Shown here piece after piece: positions 1-5,584 of a DNA stretch of 5,770 bases. The notes beneath the pieces are model-generated. The model was given only the letters and a program-made list of their open reading frames with translations, did not search any database and was not told the origin of the DNA. Origin of the DNA: Actinomycetes bacterium. Lineage in GTDB: Bacteria > Actinomycetota > Actinomycetes > Actinomycetales > Dermatophilaceae. The DNA lies in contig JAEWFB010000660.1 of NCBI GenBank assembly GCA_023389095.1, forward strand, positions 1 through 5,770, given 5' to 3'. The position numbers were made by a program, and so were the translations under genes. Numbering within the stretch: position 1 is the first letter of the stretch; each line of letters opens with the position of its first letter.

Positions 1-3
1 CGC

Positions 4-840
4 CTACGCGTCCTCCTCGTCCCAGATCCGGACCTTCTTGGGCTTGGCCTGCCGAGCGGGACGCGGTGGCGCCACGGGCCGCGACCCGACCGCATCGCCG
101 TCGGCCGTCTGCTCCTGCCCGATCAGCAGCTCGCGGCGCATCGCCCACCAGACGAAGACGACGCCGCCGGGCATGAAGAGCCACCACTGGTAGGCGTAGG
201 CCTGGTGCGGGCCGAGGTCCTGGTCCGGGCGCGGCAACGGGAGGACGGGGTGCGAGCCCGGGACCGGCGCCGGCTGCTGGGTGCCGACGACGACGTACAG
301 GTCGAGCGGCGAGAGCCCGGGCACCTGGGCCCGGGCGTCGGGCAGGTCGATGCTGGCCAGCTGGGGGCGCGGCAGGTCGCGACCCAGGCTCGGCTCGTCG
401 GTGCGCAGCCAGCCCGTGACGGTGACCGCGCCGCTCGGCGCCGGGTCGGCCGGGGGCGTCGTCTCCGCGTTCTCGGCGTTCGCCACCCAGCCGCGGTCGA
501 GCAGGAAGGTGCCTCCGCTCGTCCTGAAGGGCGTCAGCACCTCGAACCCGACCGTCTGGTCGAGCGTGCGGTTGCGCACGAGCAGGTCGGTGCCCCCGGT
601 GTAGGTGCCGGTCAGGGTGACGCGGGTCCACTGGCGTTCGGGGGAGAGGGGGCCGGTCGCGAGGGCCTGCTCCAGCGGGACCGGCGTGGCGTCGTAGTGC
701 TGGGCGATCGCGTCGGCCTTGGTCTGCTTGTCCTCGTGGCGGTGCCACTGCCACACGCCGAGGTAGAAGCACGCGACGCCGAAGAGCACCGCGATGAGGG
801 TCCCGACCATCCAGCGCCGGGTCAGCCACACTCTGAGCAC
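4..840 (-). CDS. SURF1 family cytochrome c oxidase assembly protein
   Basis: SURF1 proteins are membrane factors that help assemble haem-copper cytochrome oxidase, probably at the haem a insertion step. Numbered from the GTG at 840 (278 aa), the protein has the family plan: a short basic N-terminus (LTRRW), a first membrane helix at about 10-31, then the signature GVWQWHRHEDK (28-38). An extracytoplasmic domain follows with LDRGWV (114-119) and HQAYAYQWW (212-220), leading into the second helix (about 218-235). A Pro/Lys-rich cytoplasmic tail ends in acidic residues. The start is uncertain. The frame is open to a GTG at 873, but that codon has no ribosome binding site and sits on a hairpin. 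GTG at 840 gives the usual short N-terminus before the first helix, and GTG at 831 has GAGG about 10 bases upstream. It lies just downstream of the GAF-ANTAR gene on the same strand and is probably co-transcribed with it. No other oxidase gene is in view. The family call is firm; the start is not. Confidence 0.93.
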   Translation of the reverse strand: MLRVWLTRRWMVGTLIAVLFGVACFYLGVWQWHRHEDKQTKADAIAQHYDATPVPLEQALATGPLSPERQWTRVTLTGTYTGGTDLLVRNRTLDQTVGFEVLTPFRTSGGTFLLDRGWVANAENAETTPPADPAPSGAVTVTGWLRTDEPSLGRDLPRPQLASIDLPDARAQVPGLSPLDLYVVVGTQQPAPVPGSHPVLPLPRPDQDLGPHQAYAYQWWLFMPGGVVFVWWAMRRELLIGQEQTADGDAVGSRPVAPPRPARQAKPKKVRIWDEEDA

Positions 841-856
841 GCCTCGACGGTACCCG

Positions 857-871
857 GGCCCCCTGAGGGCC
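857..871 (-). other. Small hairpin between the GAF-ANTAR gene and SURF1
   Basis: Bases 857-861 (GGCCC) and 867-871 (GGGCC) are complementary, giving a 5-bp GC stem with a 5-base loop in the minus-strand transcript. It falls in the junction after the regulator's stop codon and overlaps the most upstream possible SURF1 start (873), which argues for a start further in. It has no T-tract, so it could be a weak terminator, an mRNA processing or stability element, or chance in GC-rich DNA. Confidence 0.3.
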
Positions 872-892
872 ACGAAGACCGGTCGCCCGCCG

Positions 893-1975
893 TCAGGTGC
901 GGGGGATCCTGCTCGCGTCGAACTCGCCCGTCTCGGCGAGCGTGCTGGCCACGGTGCGGAGCTTCTCGTTGAGCCGCTTGGACGAGTGTCGGAGGGCGTC
1001 GAAGGCCTGCTCGGGCGTGAGCTTGAGGCGTTCCATGAGGATGCCCTTGGCCTGGCCGATGACGTCCCGTGAGATCAGCGCCTCGCCCAGCTGCTGCGTC
1101 TGGTCGTGCAGGTGGCTGCGTTCGCGCACGACGGCCGCCGCCAAGGAGGCGTGAGCCGCCAGGATGAGCCCGATCTGCTGGGCCTCGGCGCTGAACGCGT
1201 CGGGGGTGCTGCCGTAGATGTTCAGCGACCCGGTCGTGGCCGTCCGCGCGGGGTCCGCGACGCGTGGGGAACCGGCTGAGGCGAGACGGTAGGAGGCTGC
1301 GGCGCAGACACCCAGCTCGACCGGGCGGGAGCCGAGGGTCGGCCAGCGGAGGTCGGGAAAGGCCCGGACGTACACGACGGGTGCCTCGACGGCGTCCAGG
1401 CAGGGGCCCTCGCCGGCCACGTACTGGGCGCGGTCGACGGCCGAGGCGCTCTCGGCGGTCGACGCGGCGGTCCGGTAAGCGCCCCGCTCGAAGAGGGTGA
1501 CGCTGGCCGTCTCGCACCCGGCGACTGTTTCGACCGCGGCCTGGACGATGCGGCGGAGCACGGCCTCGTAGGAGTCCGCGCCGTAGAGGTTCTCGGCGAT
1601 GGCGGCGAAGGTCGCCGCCAGCCGCTTGGTCGGCCTCGCCTCCAGGCGGAGGTCAGCTGCTGCGTCACGGGCACCCGCGGCGAGGTCACGATCCTCGTGG
1701 GCCTGCTCGCGGCCGTGCCGCGCCAGCTCCCGGGCCGCGCTGGCCCCGGCCCGTTCGGCGCGCTCGGTGGCGTCGGGCGCGACCGCGAGCCCGGACGCGC
1801 GCAGGTCGAGGAGGCGTTCCCGCTCATCGAGAGCGGACTCACGGGCATCCGCCGTCAGCTCGCGCGCGTCGGCGGCCGCGTCCCGCTCGGCAGCCAGCTC
1901 GTCCCGGTGGTCGGCGACGAAGTCGCGCTTCTCAGCGGCCCACAGGCTCTCGTCGTCGGGTACCTGCTCAGCCAT
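893..1975 (-). CDS. GAF-ANTAR domain transcription antitermination regulator
   Basis: This 360-residue cytoplasmic regulator has three parts. Residues 12-110 are a highly charged Ala/Arg/Asp/Glu helix with repeating RDxxAD, ARE and DERE patterns, probably a coiled coil for dimerisation. Residues 117-285 form a GAF sensor domain; GEGPCLDA (188-195) and SLNIYG (250-255) are typical of GAF domains in this protein class. Residues 293-349 form an ANTAR domain, with the LISRDVIGQAKGILMER helix followed by LTPEQAFDALRHSSKRLNEKLR. ANTAR domains bind paired RNA stem-loops with six-base loops and prevent transcription termination (known from AmiR, NasR and EutV). The GAF ligand cannot be read from sequence. 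No receiver domain or phosphoacceptor region is present, so activation is likely by ligand or partner. The ATG at 1975 is well supported by GAGGAGG five bases upstream. The gene diverges from moaA and precedes SURF1 on the same strand. The regulatory target is unknown. Confidence 0.93.
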   Translation of the reverse strand: MAEQVPDDESLWAAEKRDFVADHRDELAAERDAAADARELTADARESALDERERLLDLRASGLAVAPDATERAERAGASAARELARHGREQAHEDRDLAAGARDAAADLRLEARPTKRLAATFAAIAENLYGADSYEAVLRRIVQAAVETVAGCETASVTLFERGAYRTAASTAESASAVDRAQYVAGEGPCLDAVEAPVVYVRAFPDLRWPTLGSRPVELGVCAAASYRLASAGSPRVADPARTATTGSLNIYGSTPDAFSAEAQQIGLILAAHASLAAAVVRERSHLHDQTQQLGEALISRDVIGQAKGILMERLKLTPEQAFDALRHSSKRLNEKLRTVASTLAETGEFDASRIPRT

Positions 1976-1980
1976 CGGAT

Positions 1981-1987
1981 CCTCCTC
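1981..1987 (-). promoter_or_regulatory. Ribosome binding site of the GAF-ANTAR gene
   Basis: The minus strand reads GAGGAGG, an almost perfect anti-16S match, five bases before the ATG at 1975. It fixes the start. It also contrasts with the divergent moaA gene, which has no such site. Confidence 0.8.
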
Positions 1988-2008
1988 GTCGACAGCGCCC
2001 TGTCTGGA

Positions 2009-2014
2009 CTCTAT
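2009..2014 (-). promoter_or_regulatory. Predicted -10 box for the GAF-ANTAR gene
   Basis: The minus strand reads TAGAGT, matching the actinobacterial TAnnnT -10 pattern. Transcription would start near 2002, giving a leader of about 27 bases that contains the GAGGAGG site. It is the exact mirror copy of the moaA -10 box at 2025-2030, with 11 bases between. No convincing -35 hexamer is visible at the usual distance. Confidence 0.5.
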
Positions 2015-2024
2015 GCCTGCCGCC

Positions 2025-2030
2025 TAGAGT
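2025..2030 (+). promoter_or_regulatory. Predicted -10 box for a leaderless moaA transcript
   Basis: TAGAGT matches TAnnnT and ends seven bases before the ATG at 2038. This is the classic spacing at which the transcription start coincides with the start codon. No Shine-Dalgarno sequence precedes the ATG, which fits leaderless translation, common in actinobacteria. The box would overlap the alternative GTG at 2029, arguing against that start. No clear -35 hexamer is seen. Confidence 0.6.
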
Positions 2031-2037
2031 GGGTGCC

Positions 2038-3060
2038 ATGACCGACCTCCCCGACCCGAGCGTTCGACCGGCAGGCCTGGCCGACCAGTTCGGCCGGGTG
2101 GCGCGCGACCTGCGCGTGTCGGTCACCGACCGCTGCAACCTGCGGTGCACCTACTGCATGCCGGCCGAGGGCCTGCCGTGGATGCCGCGGGCCGAGATGC
2201 TCACCGACGAGGAGATGCTGCGCCTCATCGGGCTCTTCGTCCGCGACGGCGTCACCCAGGTGCGCCTCACCGGCGGCGAGCCGCTGCTGCGTCGCTCGCT
2301 CGTCGGCCTCGTGGCGGGGATCGCCGCGCTCGACCCGCGGCCGCGCATCGCCATGACGACCAACGGCGTCGGCCTCGAGCGGGTCGCCATGGGGCTCAAG
2401 CAGGCCGGACTCGACCGCGTCAACGTCAGCCTCGACACCATCGACTCCGAGACGTTCACCCACCTGACGCGCCGCGACCGGCTCGCCGACGTCGAAGCGG
2501 GCCTCAAGGCGGCGGCGGACGCCGGGCTCACCCCGGTCAAGGTCAACGCCGTCGCGATGCGCGGGGTCAACGACGACTCCGTCGCCGACGTCCTCGCCTG
2601 GTGCCTCGAGCGCGGCTATGAGCTGCGCTTCATCGAGCAGATGCCCCTCGACGCCCAGCACGCGTGGGACCGCCGCGACATGGTCACCGCCGACGAGATC
2701 CGTGCTCGCCTCGCGGAGCGCTGGCAGCTGACCCCGTTGCCGGCCGCCGACCGCGGCAGCGCCCCGGCTGAGCGGTTCCTCGTCGACGGCGGCCCCGAGA
2801 CCGTCGGGATCATCGCCAGCGTCACGGCCCCGTTCTGCGCCGCGTGCGACCGCACCCGCCTCACCGCCGACGGCCAGGTGCGCAACTGCCTCTTCTCGAC
2901 CACCGAGACCGACCTGCGCGGCCCGATGCGCGACGGCGCGTCCGACGACGAGCTGCTCGGGCTCATGCGTGGCGAGATGTGGCGCAAACGTCGGGGGCAC
3001 GGTATCGGCGAGCCCGACTTCGTCCAGCCCGACCGACCGATGTCGGCCATCGGCGGCTGA
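2038..3060 (+). CDS. moaA: GTP 3',8-cyclase MoaA (molybdenum cofactor biosynthesis)
   Basis: MoaA is a radical SAM enzyme that, using two [4Fe-4S] clusters, converts GTP to 3',8-cyclo-GTP, which MoaC turns into cyclic pyranopterin monophosphate. Numbered from the ATG at 2038 (340 aa), the radical SAM motif is TDRCNLRCTYCMP, with cluster cysteines C33, C37 and C40. The SAM-binding LTGGEP is at 77-82, and SLDTID at 131-136. The GTP-binding C-terminal cluster has C267, C270 and C284, with the conserved DRTRLTADG (271-279) between. The protein ends in the conserved Gly-Gly tail (339-340), which is needed for activity in characterised MoaA. Length is normal and every key residue is present, so it should be active. 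A GTG in frame at 2029 would add three residues, but it lies within the predicted -10 box; the ATG fits a leaderless message. No moaC, moaE, mogA or moeA is in view, so it is a solitary moco gene here. Confidence 0.97.
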   Translation: MTDLPDPSVRPAGLADQFGRVARDLRVSVTDRCNLRCTYCMPAEGLPWMPRAEMLTDEEMLRLIGLFVRDGVTQVRLTGGEPLLRRSLVGLVAGIAALDPRPRIAMTTNGVGLERVAMGLKQAGLDRVNVSLDTIDSETFTHLTRRDRLADVEAGLKAAADAGLTPVKVNAVAMRGVNDDSVADVLAWCLERGYELRFIEQMPLDAQHAWDRRDMVTADEIRARLAERWQLTPLPAADRGSAPAERFLVDGGPETVGIIASVTAPFCAACDRTRLTADGQVRNCLFSTTETDLRGPMRDGASDDELLGLMRGEMWRKRRGHGIGEPDFVQPDRPMSAIGG

Positions 3061-3075
3061 CGCGTCGCCGGTACC

Positions 3076-3093
3076 CCCACGCGCTCCGCGGGG
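3076..3093. terminator. Candidate hairpin between convergent moaA and the AftA-like gene
   Basis: The 33-base gap between two convergent genes holds a GC-rich inverted repeat. CGCG (3080-3083) pairs with CGCG (3087-3090) around a 3-base loop, and the stem is extended by CCC (3076-3078) with GGG (3091-3093) past one bulged A. It could help end transcription from both sides. There is no T-tract on either strand, so the call rests on position and pairing alone. Confidence 0.3.
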
Positions 3094-4893
3094 TCAGGGT
3101 GCCGTGGCCGGCGCCGGCGATGGTGTGCTGGGTGTCGTCGGTGTCGTCGTCGACGCCTTGCGCCACGGGTACTCGCAGTCCTCCAGGAAGGTCGCCGAGG
3201 TCTGGTCCGTGGCGTAGTCGGCGCTCTGCGGCAGGGGGCCCTGCGGGGTCGGGGTGGTGCACCGACCGCCGTCGGCGAACGTCGGGCACCCGCCGGACGG
3301 GGTCCGGGTGTTGTGCGCGTACCAGGCCAAGGTGCCTCCGGTGCCGAACTGCGGCTTCTCGGCCAGGTACTGGTTGGTGACCGCCGAACCGGCGAGGCCG
3401 ACGGTCAGCGCGGCGAACACGAGCGCCGCGACAGCGGCGTACCCCGGTCCGAGGGGGCGCGGGGCCGCCGCCGGGAGCGCAGTCCGCACGCCGGTCGCCC
3501 ACTCACGACCGCGGGTGAGGGCCAGGTGCACCGCCACGACGAACAACGCGCAGAGGCACACCTGGATGACGTTGGTGGTCCGGGGGAACAGCTGGGTGGC
3601 GCGGTCCGCCTCGAGGTCGTGGGCGATCCAGAACCGCGCCAGCCACGCCGCGCCGAAGACGGAGAGCGCGCCGAAGACGACCGGCCTGCCGAGGCCGAGC
3701 GCGATCGAGACGGCCACACCGGCCAGGAGTGCGAGCACGAAGACGTCGAGGCCGGCGAACCAGCCGAACGGCGGCCACTGCCCGGGCTGGTCCCAGAAGA
3801 GCTTGGCGTAGGGGTTGGGCCCGAAGTAGGCCGGGTCGCTCAAGGTGATCGCGGAGCAGTACGTGTCCTTGACGCCCCGAGCGTCCAGCAGCACCAGGAG
3901 GTAGCGGAATGTCACGGCGACGAACGCCACGGCCAGCGCCGCGAGGAGGGCTGCGGCCCGCAGCACGGCAGCGCGACCTGCCCGCCACGGGACGGCGACC
4001 GCTGTGGCGACGGCGGCTCCCGGCGCCATCCACACGTGCCAGCCCGAGTAGAGCAGGAACAGGACTCCCAGGACGAGGCCGGCGAGCAGCCCATGAACCA
4101 CGTTGGAGCGGGTCGAGCGGCGTCCGCTGGTCCGCACCAGCTGCAGGACGGTGATCACCAACGGCAGCAGCAGGGTGAGCGCCAAAGGGCTGTACGACTT
4201 GTAGGGCGTGACCTGAGGCAGCACCGTGGCGATCATCAGGGCCAGGGCCACGAGCGGCCCCTGGGTGAGACGCCACGCGAGGTAGACGACCGGCCCCGTC
4301 AGGGCGAGCAGCCAGATGTTGATCGGCTTGAGCGCCAGACCCGGGTTCCCCAGTCCGAGGTGCTCGGTGAGCATCGCCATCGTGTACGGGATTCCCGGCG
4401 GGTAGAAGCTGTGGGTCGAGCCGGTGGCCAGCACCTCCCGGGCCATGAGGATGAGGGCGCCGTTGTCCCCGTGGTCGGCGTTCAGGGGCCAGGGCGTGTC
4501 GCGGAGGACGAACAGCTGGCCACCGGCCAGAAATCCGGTCGTGAGTCCCGCGACGGCGGCGCTGGCGAGGTGCACCGCCGTGCGGCGCACGGTGCTCGCG
4601 CGCCGTGCCGCGACGCCGACCAGCACGGCGAGCACGAGCGTCGGCAGCGCCACCCGCAGCTGGAGGGCGGCCAGTGCCGAGACCTGACCGGCGCGATGGA
4701 TCGGGTCGTTGGCGATCGTCGAGCACCACCAGGCCAGACCGACCGCGCACGCGATCGCGAGGGCCCCTTCCAGCAGTGCCGTGCGCCTCGATTCCGCAGC
4801 CGCGTCGGTACCGAGCGGGCCAGGCCGGCCGGGCCGGCCGGGCCGGCCGGGCCGCGGCAGCGACCGCCGTGCCTCACGGTCGAGTGTGACCAC
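3094..4893 (-). CDS. AftA-like GT-C family polytopic membrane glycosyltransferase
   Basis: From the GTG at 4893 this is a 599-residue integral membrane protein with about 12-13 hydrophobic segments. It has a cytoplasmic Pro-Gly-Arg tract (13-26) and helices at about 41-58, 73-95 and 106-128. The first large outer loop carries DHGDNG (D140, H141, D143) and leads to FYPPGIPY (163-170) and LALKPINIW (186-194). More helices follow, with a further outer loop at about 337-380, and finally an extracytoplasmic tail from about 508 with three cysteines (C536, C545, C573) and a Thr/Pro-rich end. An acidic first loop, YPPG and a later KP before the next helix is the plan of AftA-type (GT85) enzymes. Those attach arabinofuranose from decaprenyl-phosphoarabinose to cell wall galactan in mycobacteria. 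GTG 4893 is preferred over GTG 4908 because GGGAG lies eight bases before it. The substrate is unknown; another GT-C function is possible. No sugar donor or other arabinan gene is nearby. Confidence 0.65.
   Translation of the reverse strand: MVTLDREARRSLPRPGRPGRPGRPGPLGTDAAAESRRTALLEGALAIACAVGLAWWCSTIANDPIHRAGQVSALAALQLRVALPTLVLAVLVGVAARRASTVRRTAVHLASAAVAGLTTGFLAGGQLFVLRDTPWPLNADHGDNGALILMAREVLATGSTHSFYPPGIPYTMAMLTEHLGLGNPGLALKPINIWLLALTGPVVYLAWRLTQGPLVALALMIATVLPQVTPYKSYSPLALTLLLPLVITVLQLVRTSGRRSTRSNVVHGLLAGLVLGVLFLLYSGWHVWMAPGAAVATAVAVPWRAGRAAVLRAAALLAALAVAFVAVTFRYLLVLLDARGVKDTYCSAITLSDPAYFGPNPYAKLFWDQPGQWPPFGWFAGLDVFVLALLAGVAVSIALGLGRPVVFGALSVFGAAWLARFWIAHDLEADRATQLFPRTTNVIQVCLCALFVVAVHLALTRGREWATGVRTALPAAAPRPLGPGYAAVAALVFAALTVGLAGSAVTNQYLAEKPQFGTGGTLAWYAHNTRTPSGGCPTFADGGRCTTPTPQGPLPQSADYATDQTSATFLEDCEYPWRKASTTTPTTPSTPSPAPATAP
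4823..4854. repeat. 9-bp tandem repeat GGCCGGCCG, about 3.6 copies
   Basis: The unit GGCCGGCCG occurs three times in full (4823-4831, 4832-4840, 4841-4849), then five more bases. On the minus strand it encodes (Pro-Gly-Arg)n, with identical codons CCC GGC CGG in each copy, in the cytoplasmic N-terminus of the AftA-like protein. The nine-base unit keeps frame when copies are gained or lost. Each unit contains the eight-base palindrome GGCCGGCC. Confidence 0.9.
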
Positions 4894-4901
4894 TGTGCTT
4901 A

Positions 4902-4906
4902 CTCCC
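4902..4906 (-). promoter_or_regulatory. Ribosome binding site that sets the AftA-like start
   Basis: The minus strand reads GGGAG, eight bases before the GTG at 4893. It lies immediately downstream of the alternative GTG at 4908, which has no comparable site, so 4893 is the better start. Confidence 0.55.
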
Positions 4907-4915
4907 ACCCGCGTC

Positions 4916-4927
4916 CCACGGGCGTGG
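4916..4927. repeat. Inverted repeat CCACG-GG-CGTGG upstream of the AftA-like gene
   Basis: Five-base arms with a two-base centre lie between the possible -10 box and the ribosome binding site of the AftA-like gene. The central spacing is too small for a good RNA hairpin, so a small operator is the likelier reading if it is functional. It could be chance in GC-rich DNA. Confidence 0.25.
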
Positions 4928-4939
4928 TCGCGCGCGACG

Positions 4940-4945
4940 AACCTA
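4940..4945 (-). promoter_or_regulatory. Possible -10 box for the AftA-like gene
   Basis: The minus strand reads TAGGTT, the only TAnnnT match in the gap between the two genes. It would start transcription near 4933 and leave a leader of about 40 bases. No -35 is recognisable. If it is real, this gene is transcribed separately from the DUF3099 pair upstream. Confidence 0.35.
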
Positions 4946-4968
4946 GCAGGGACGGGTCGCGGTGCCCG

Positions 4969-4984
4969 CGGCCGTCGCCGGCCG
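4969..4984 (-). terminator. Candidate hairpin after the small Cys/His protein gene
   Basis: CGGCCG (4969-4974) and CGGCCG (4979-4984) form a 6-bp stem with loop TCGC, starting two bases past the stop codon of the minus-strand gene. The position suits a terminator separating the DUF3099 pair from the AftA-like gene. There is no T-tract. Confidence 0.35.
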
Positions 4985-4986
4985 GC

Positions 4987-5247
4987 TCAGCCGTCGGCGT
5001 CGGTGAGCGCCTCGACGGGGACGACCTCGATGAGGAAGCCGCGCAGCGCGACGAAGTCGGCGAGCGAGGTGCGGTGCTCGTCGCACGCCAGCCAGATCTT
5101 GCGACGGTCGGCCGTGTGCAGCTTCGGGTTGTTCCAGACCACGGCGTGCCGCGCCGTGGCCCGGCAGCCCTTGGCGCTGCAGACGTGGTCGGCCGCCTCG
5201 GGGAGGTCGAGCGGGTCGGCCGGGCCGAGGGAGGGCAGGATGCTCAC
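4987..5247 (-). CDS. Small conserved actinobacterial Cys/His protein of unknown function
   Basis: This is an 86-residue soluble protein. It has CSAKGC (C23, C28) in the first third and ACDEH (C55, H58) in the middle, an arrangement that could bind one zinc ion. Between them is WNNPKLHTADRRKIWLAC, followed by a short hydrophobic stretch ALRGFLIEVVPV (67-78). I recognise this as a small family common in actinobacteria. From memory, some database entries call it 'acetone carboxylase', but at 86 residues and with none of that enzyme's large-subunit features, the name should not be taken as a function. The GTG at 5247 is the only reasonable start. It lies seven bases after the DUF3099 stop, so the two are almost certainly one operon and perhaps translationally coupled. 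GAGCGG near the end of the upstream gene may serve as a distant ribosome binding site. Function is unknown. Confidence 0.8.
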   Translation of the reverse strand: MSILPSLGPADPLDLPEAADHVCSAKGCRATARHAVVWNNPKLHTADRRKIWLACDEHRTSLADFVALRGFLIEVVPVEALTDADG

Positions 5248-5254
5248 CGGTGGG

Positions 5255-5548
5255 TCACCGCTCGAGGCGGGGGGTGTCGTCGGGGCGGGGCGTCACGGCC
5301 TGGATGGAGCCCATCTCGCGGGGCCGTACCGCGTTGGCGATGACGACGGCGAAGTACGGGATGACCACCGCGCCGGCGATGGCGGCCCAGCGCACCCAGC
5401 CGGACGTGACGAAGACGAGCCCGAAGCACACGACGCGGATCCCCATCATGATGAGGTACCGCTTCATCCGTGCGTCCTGGTCGTCGGTCGTCGACGTCGA
5501 CGCCGAGGTGACGGTGTGGACCACCGGTCGGTCGTTGCTATGTGCCAC
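5255..5548 (-). CDS. DUF3099 family small membrane protein
   Basis: This 97-residue protein carries the DUF3099 pattern. HTVTSA (11-16) is followed by an acidic DDQDAR (22-27), then RYLIMMGIRVVCF (30-42) opening the first membrane helix (about 31-49). WVRW (51-54) leads into a second helix (about 54-72) containing VVIPYFAVVIANA. A polar tail of about 25 residues follows. Both ends are likely cytoplasmic. The function of DUF3099 is not known. The GTG start at 5548 keeps the conserved HTVTSA segment; the next possible start, M28, would remove it. No Shine-Dalgarno site precedes the GTG, but a TAGAGT box ends six bases before it, so the message is probably leaderless. It is the first gene of a two-gene unit with the small Cys/His protein. 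From memory, DUF3099 genes often sit near moaA and fatty acid synthesis genes in actinobacteria. Confidence 0.88.
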   Translation of the reverse strand: MAHSNDRPVVHTVTSASTSTTDDQDARMKRYLIMMGIRVVCFGLVFVTSGWVRWAAIAGAVVIPYFAVVIANAVRPREMGSIQAVTPRPDDTPRLER

Positions 5549-5554
5549 CTGTCC

Positions 5555-5560
5555 ACTCTA
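5555..5560 (-). promoter_or_regulatory. Predicted -10 box for a leaderless DUF3099 transcript
   Basis: The minus strand reads TAGAGT and ends six bases before the GTG at 5548. This is the spacing expected when transcription begins at the start codon. The hexamer is identical to the -10 boxes proposed for moaA and the GAF-ANTAR gene. No good -35 match is visible upstream. Confidence 0.55.
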
Positions 5561-5584
5561 GGTCGCCGTCCGGTCGGTGCGCAC

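Noticed and set aside
857..871. Hairpin before SURF1 as an ANTAR binding site
   Set aside because: The loop is five bases rather than six, lacks the A1/G4 pattern, and there is no paired second stem-loop nearby.
205..972. Plus-strand open frame opposite SURF1 and the end of the GAF-ANTAR gene
   Set aside because: Arg/Ala/Gly-rich, no domain, and antisense to SURF1, whose motifs are clear.
2029..2040. GTG at 2029 as the moaA start
   Set aside because: It falls within the predicted TAGAGT -10 box and has no ribosome binding site. ATG 2038 fits a leaderless start.
2011..3000. Minus-strand open frame opposite moaA
   Set aside because: His/Arg/Ala/Val-rich low-complexity translation, fully antisense to an intact MoaA with all cluster cysteines.
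3313..5343. Very long plus-strand open frame of 676 codons spanning the AftA-like and small-protein genes
   Set aside because: Its product is Arg/Gly/Glu/Asp-rich with no family character, and it lies opposite a well-formed polytopic membrane protein and a conserved small protein. Long antisense frames are expected in GC-saturated codons.
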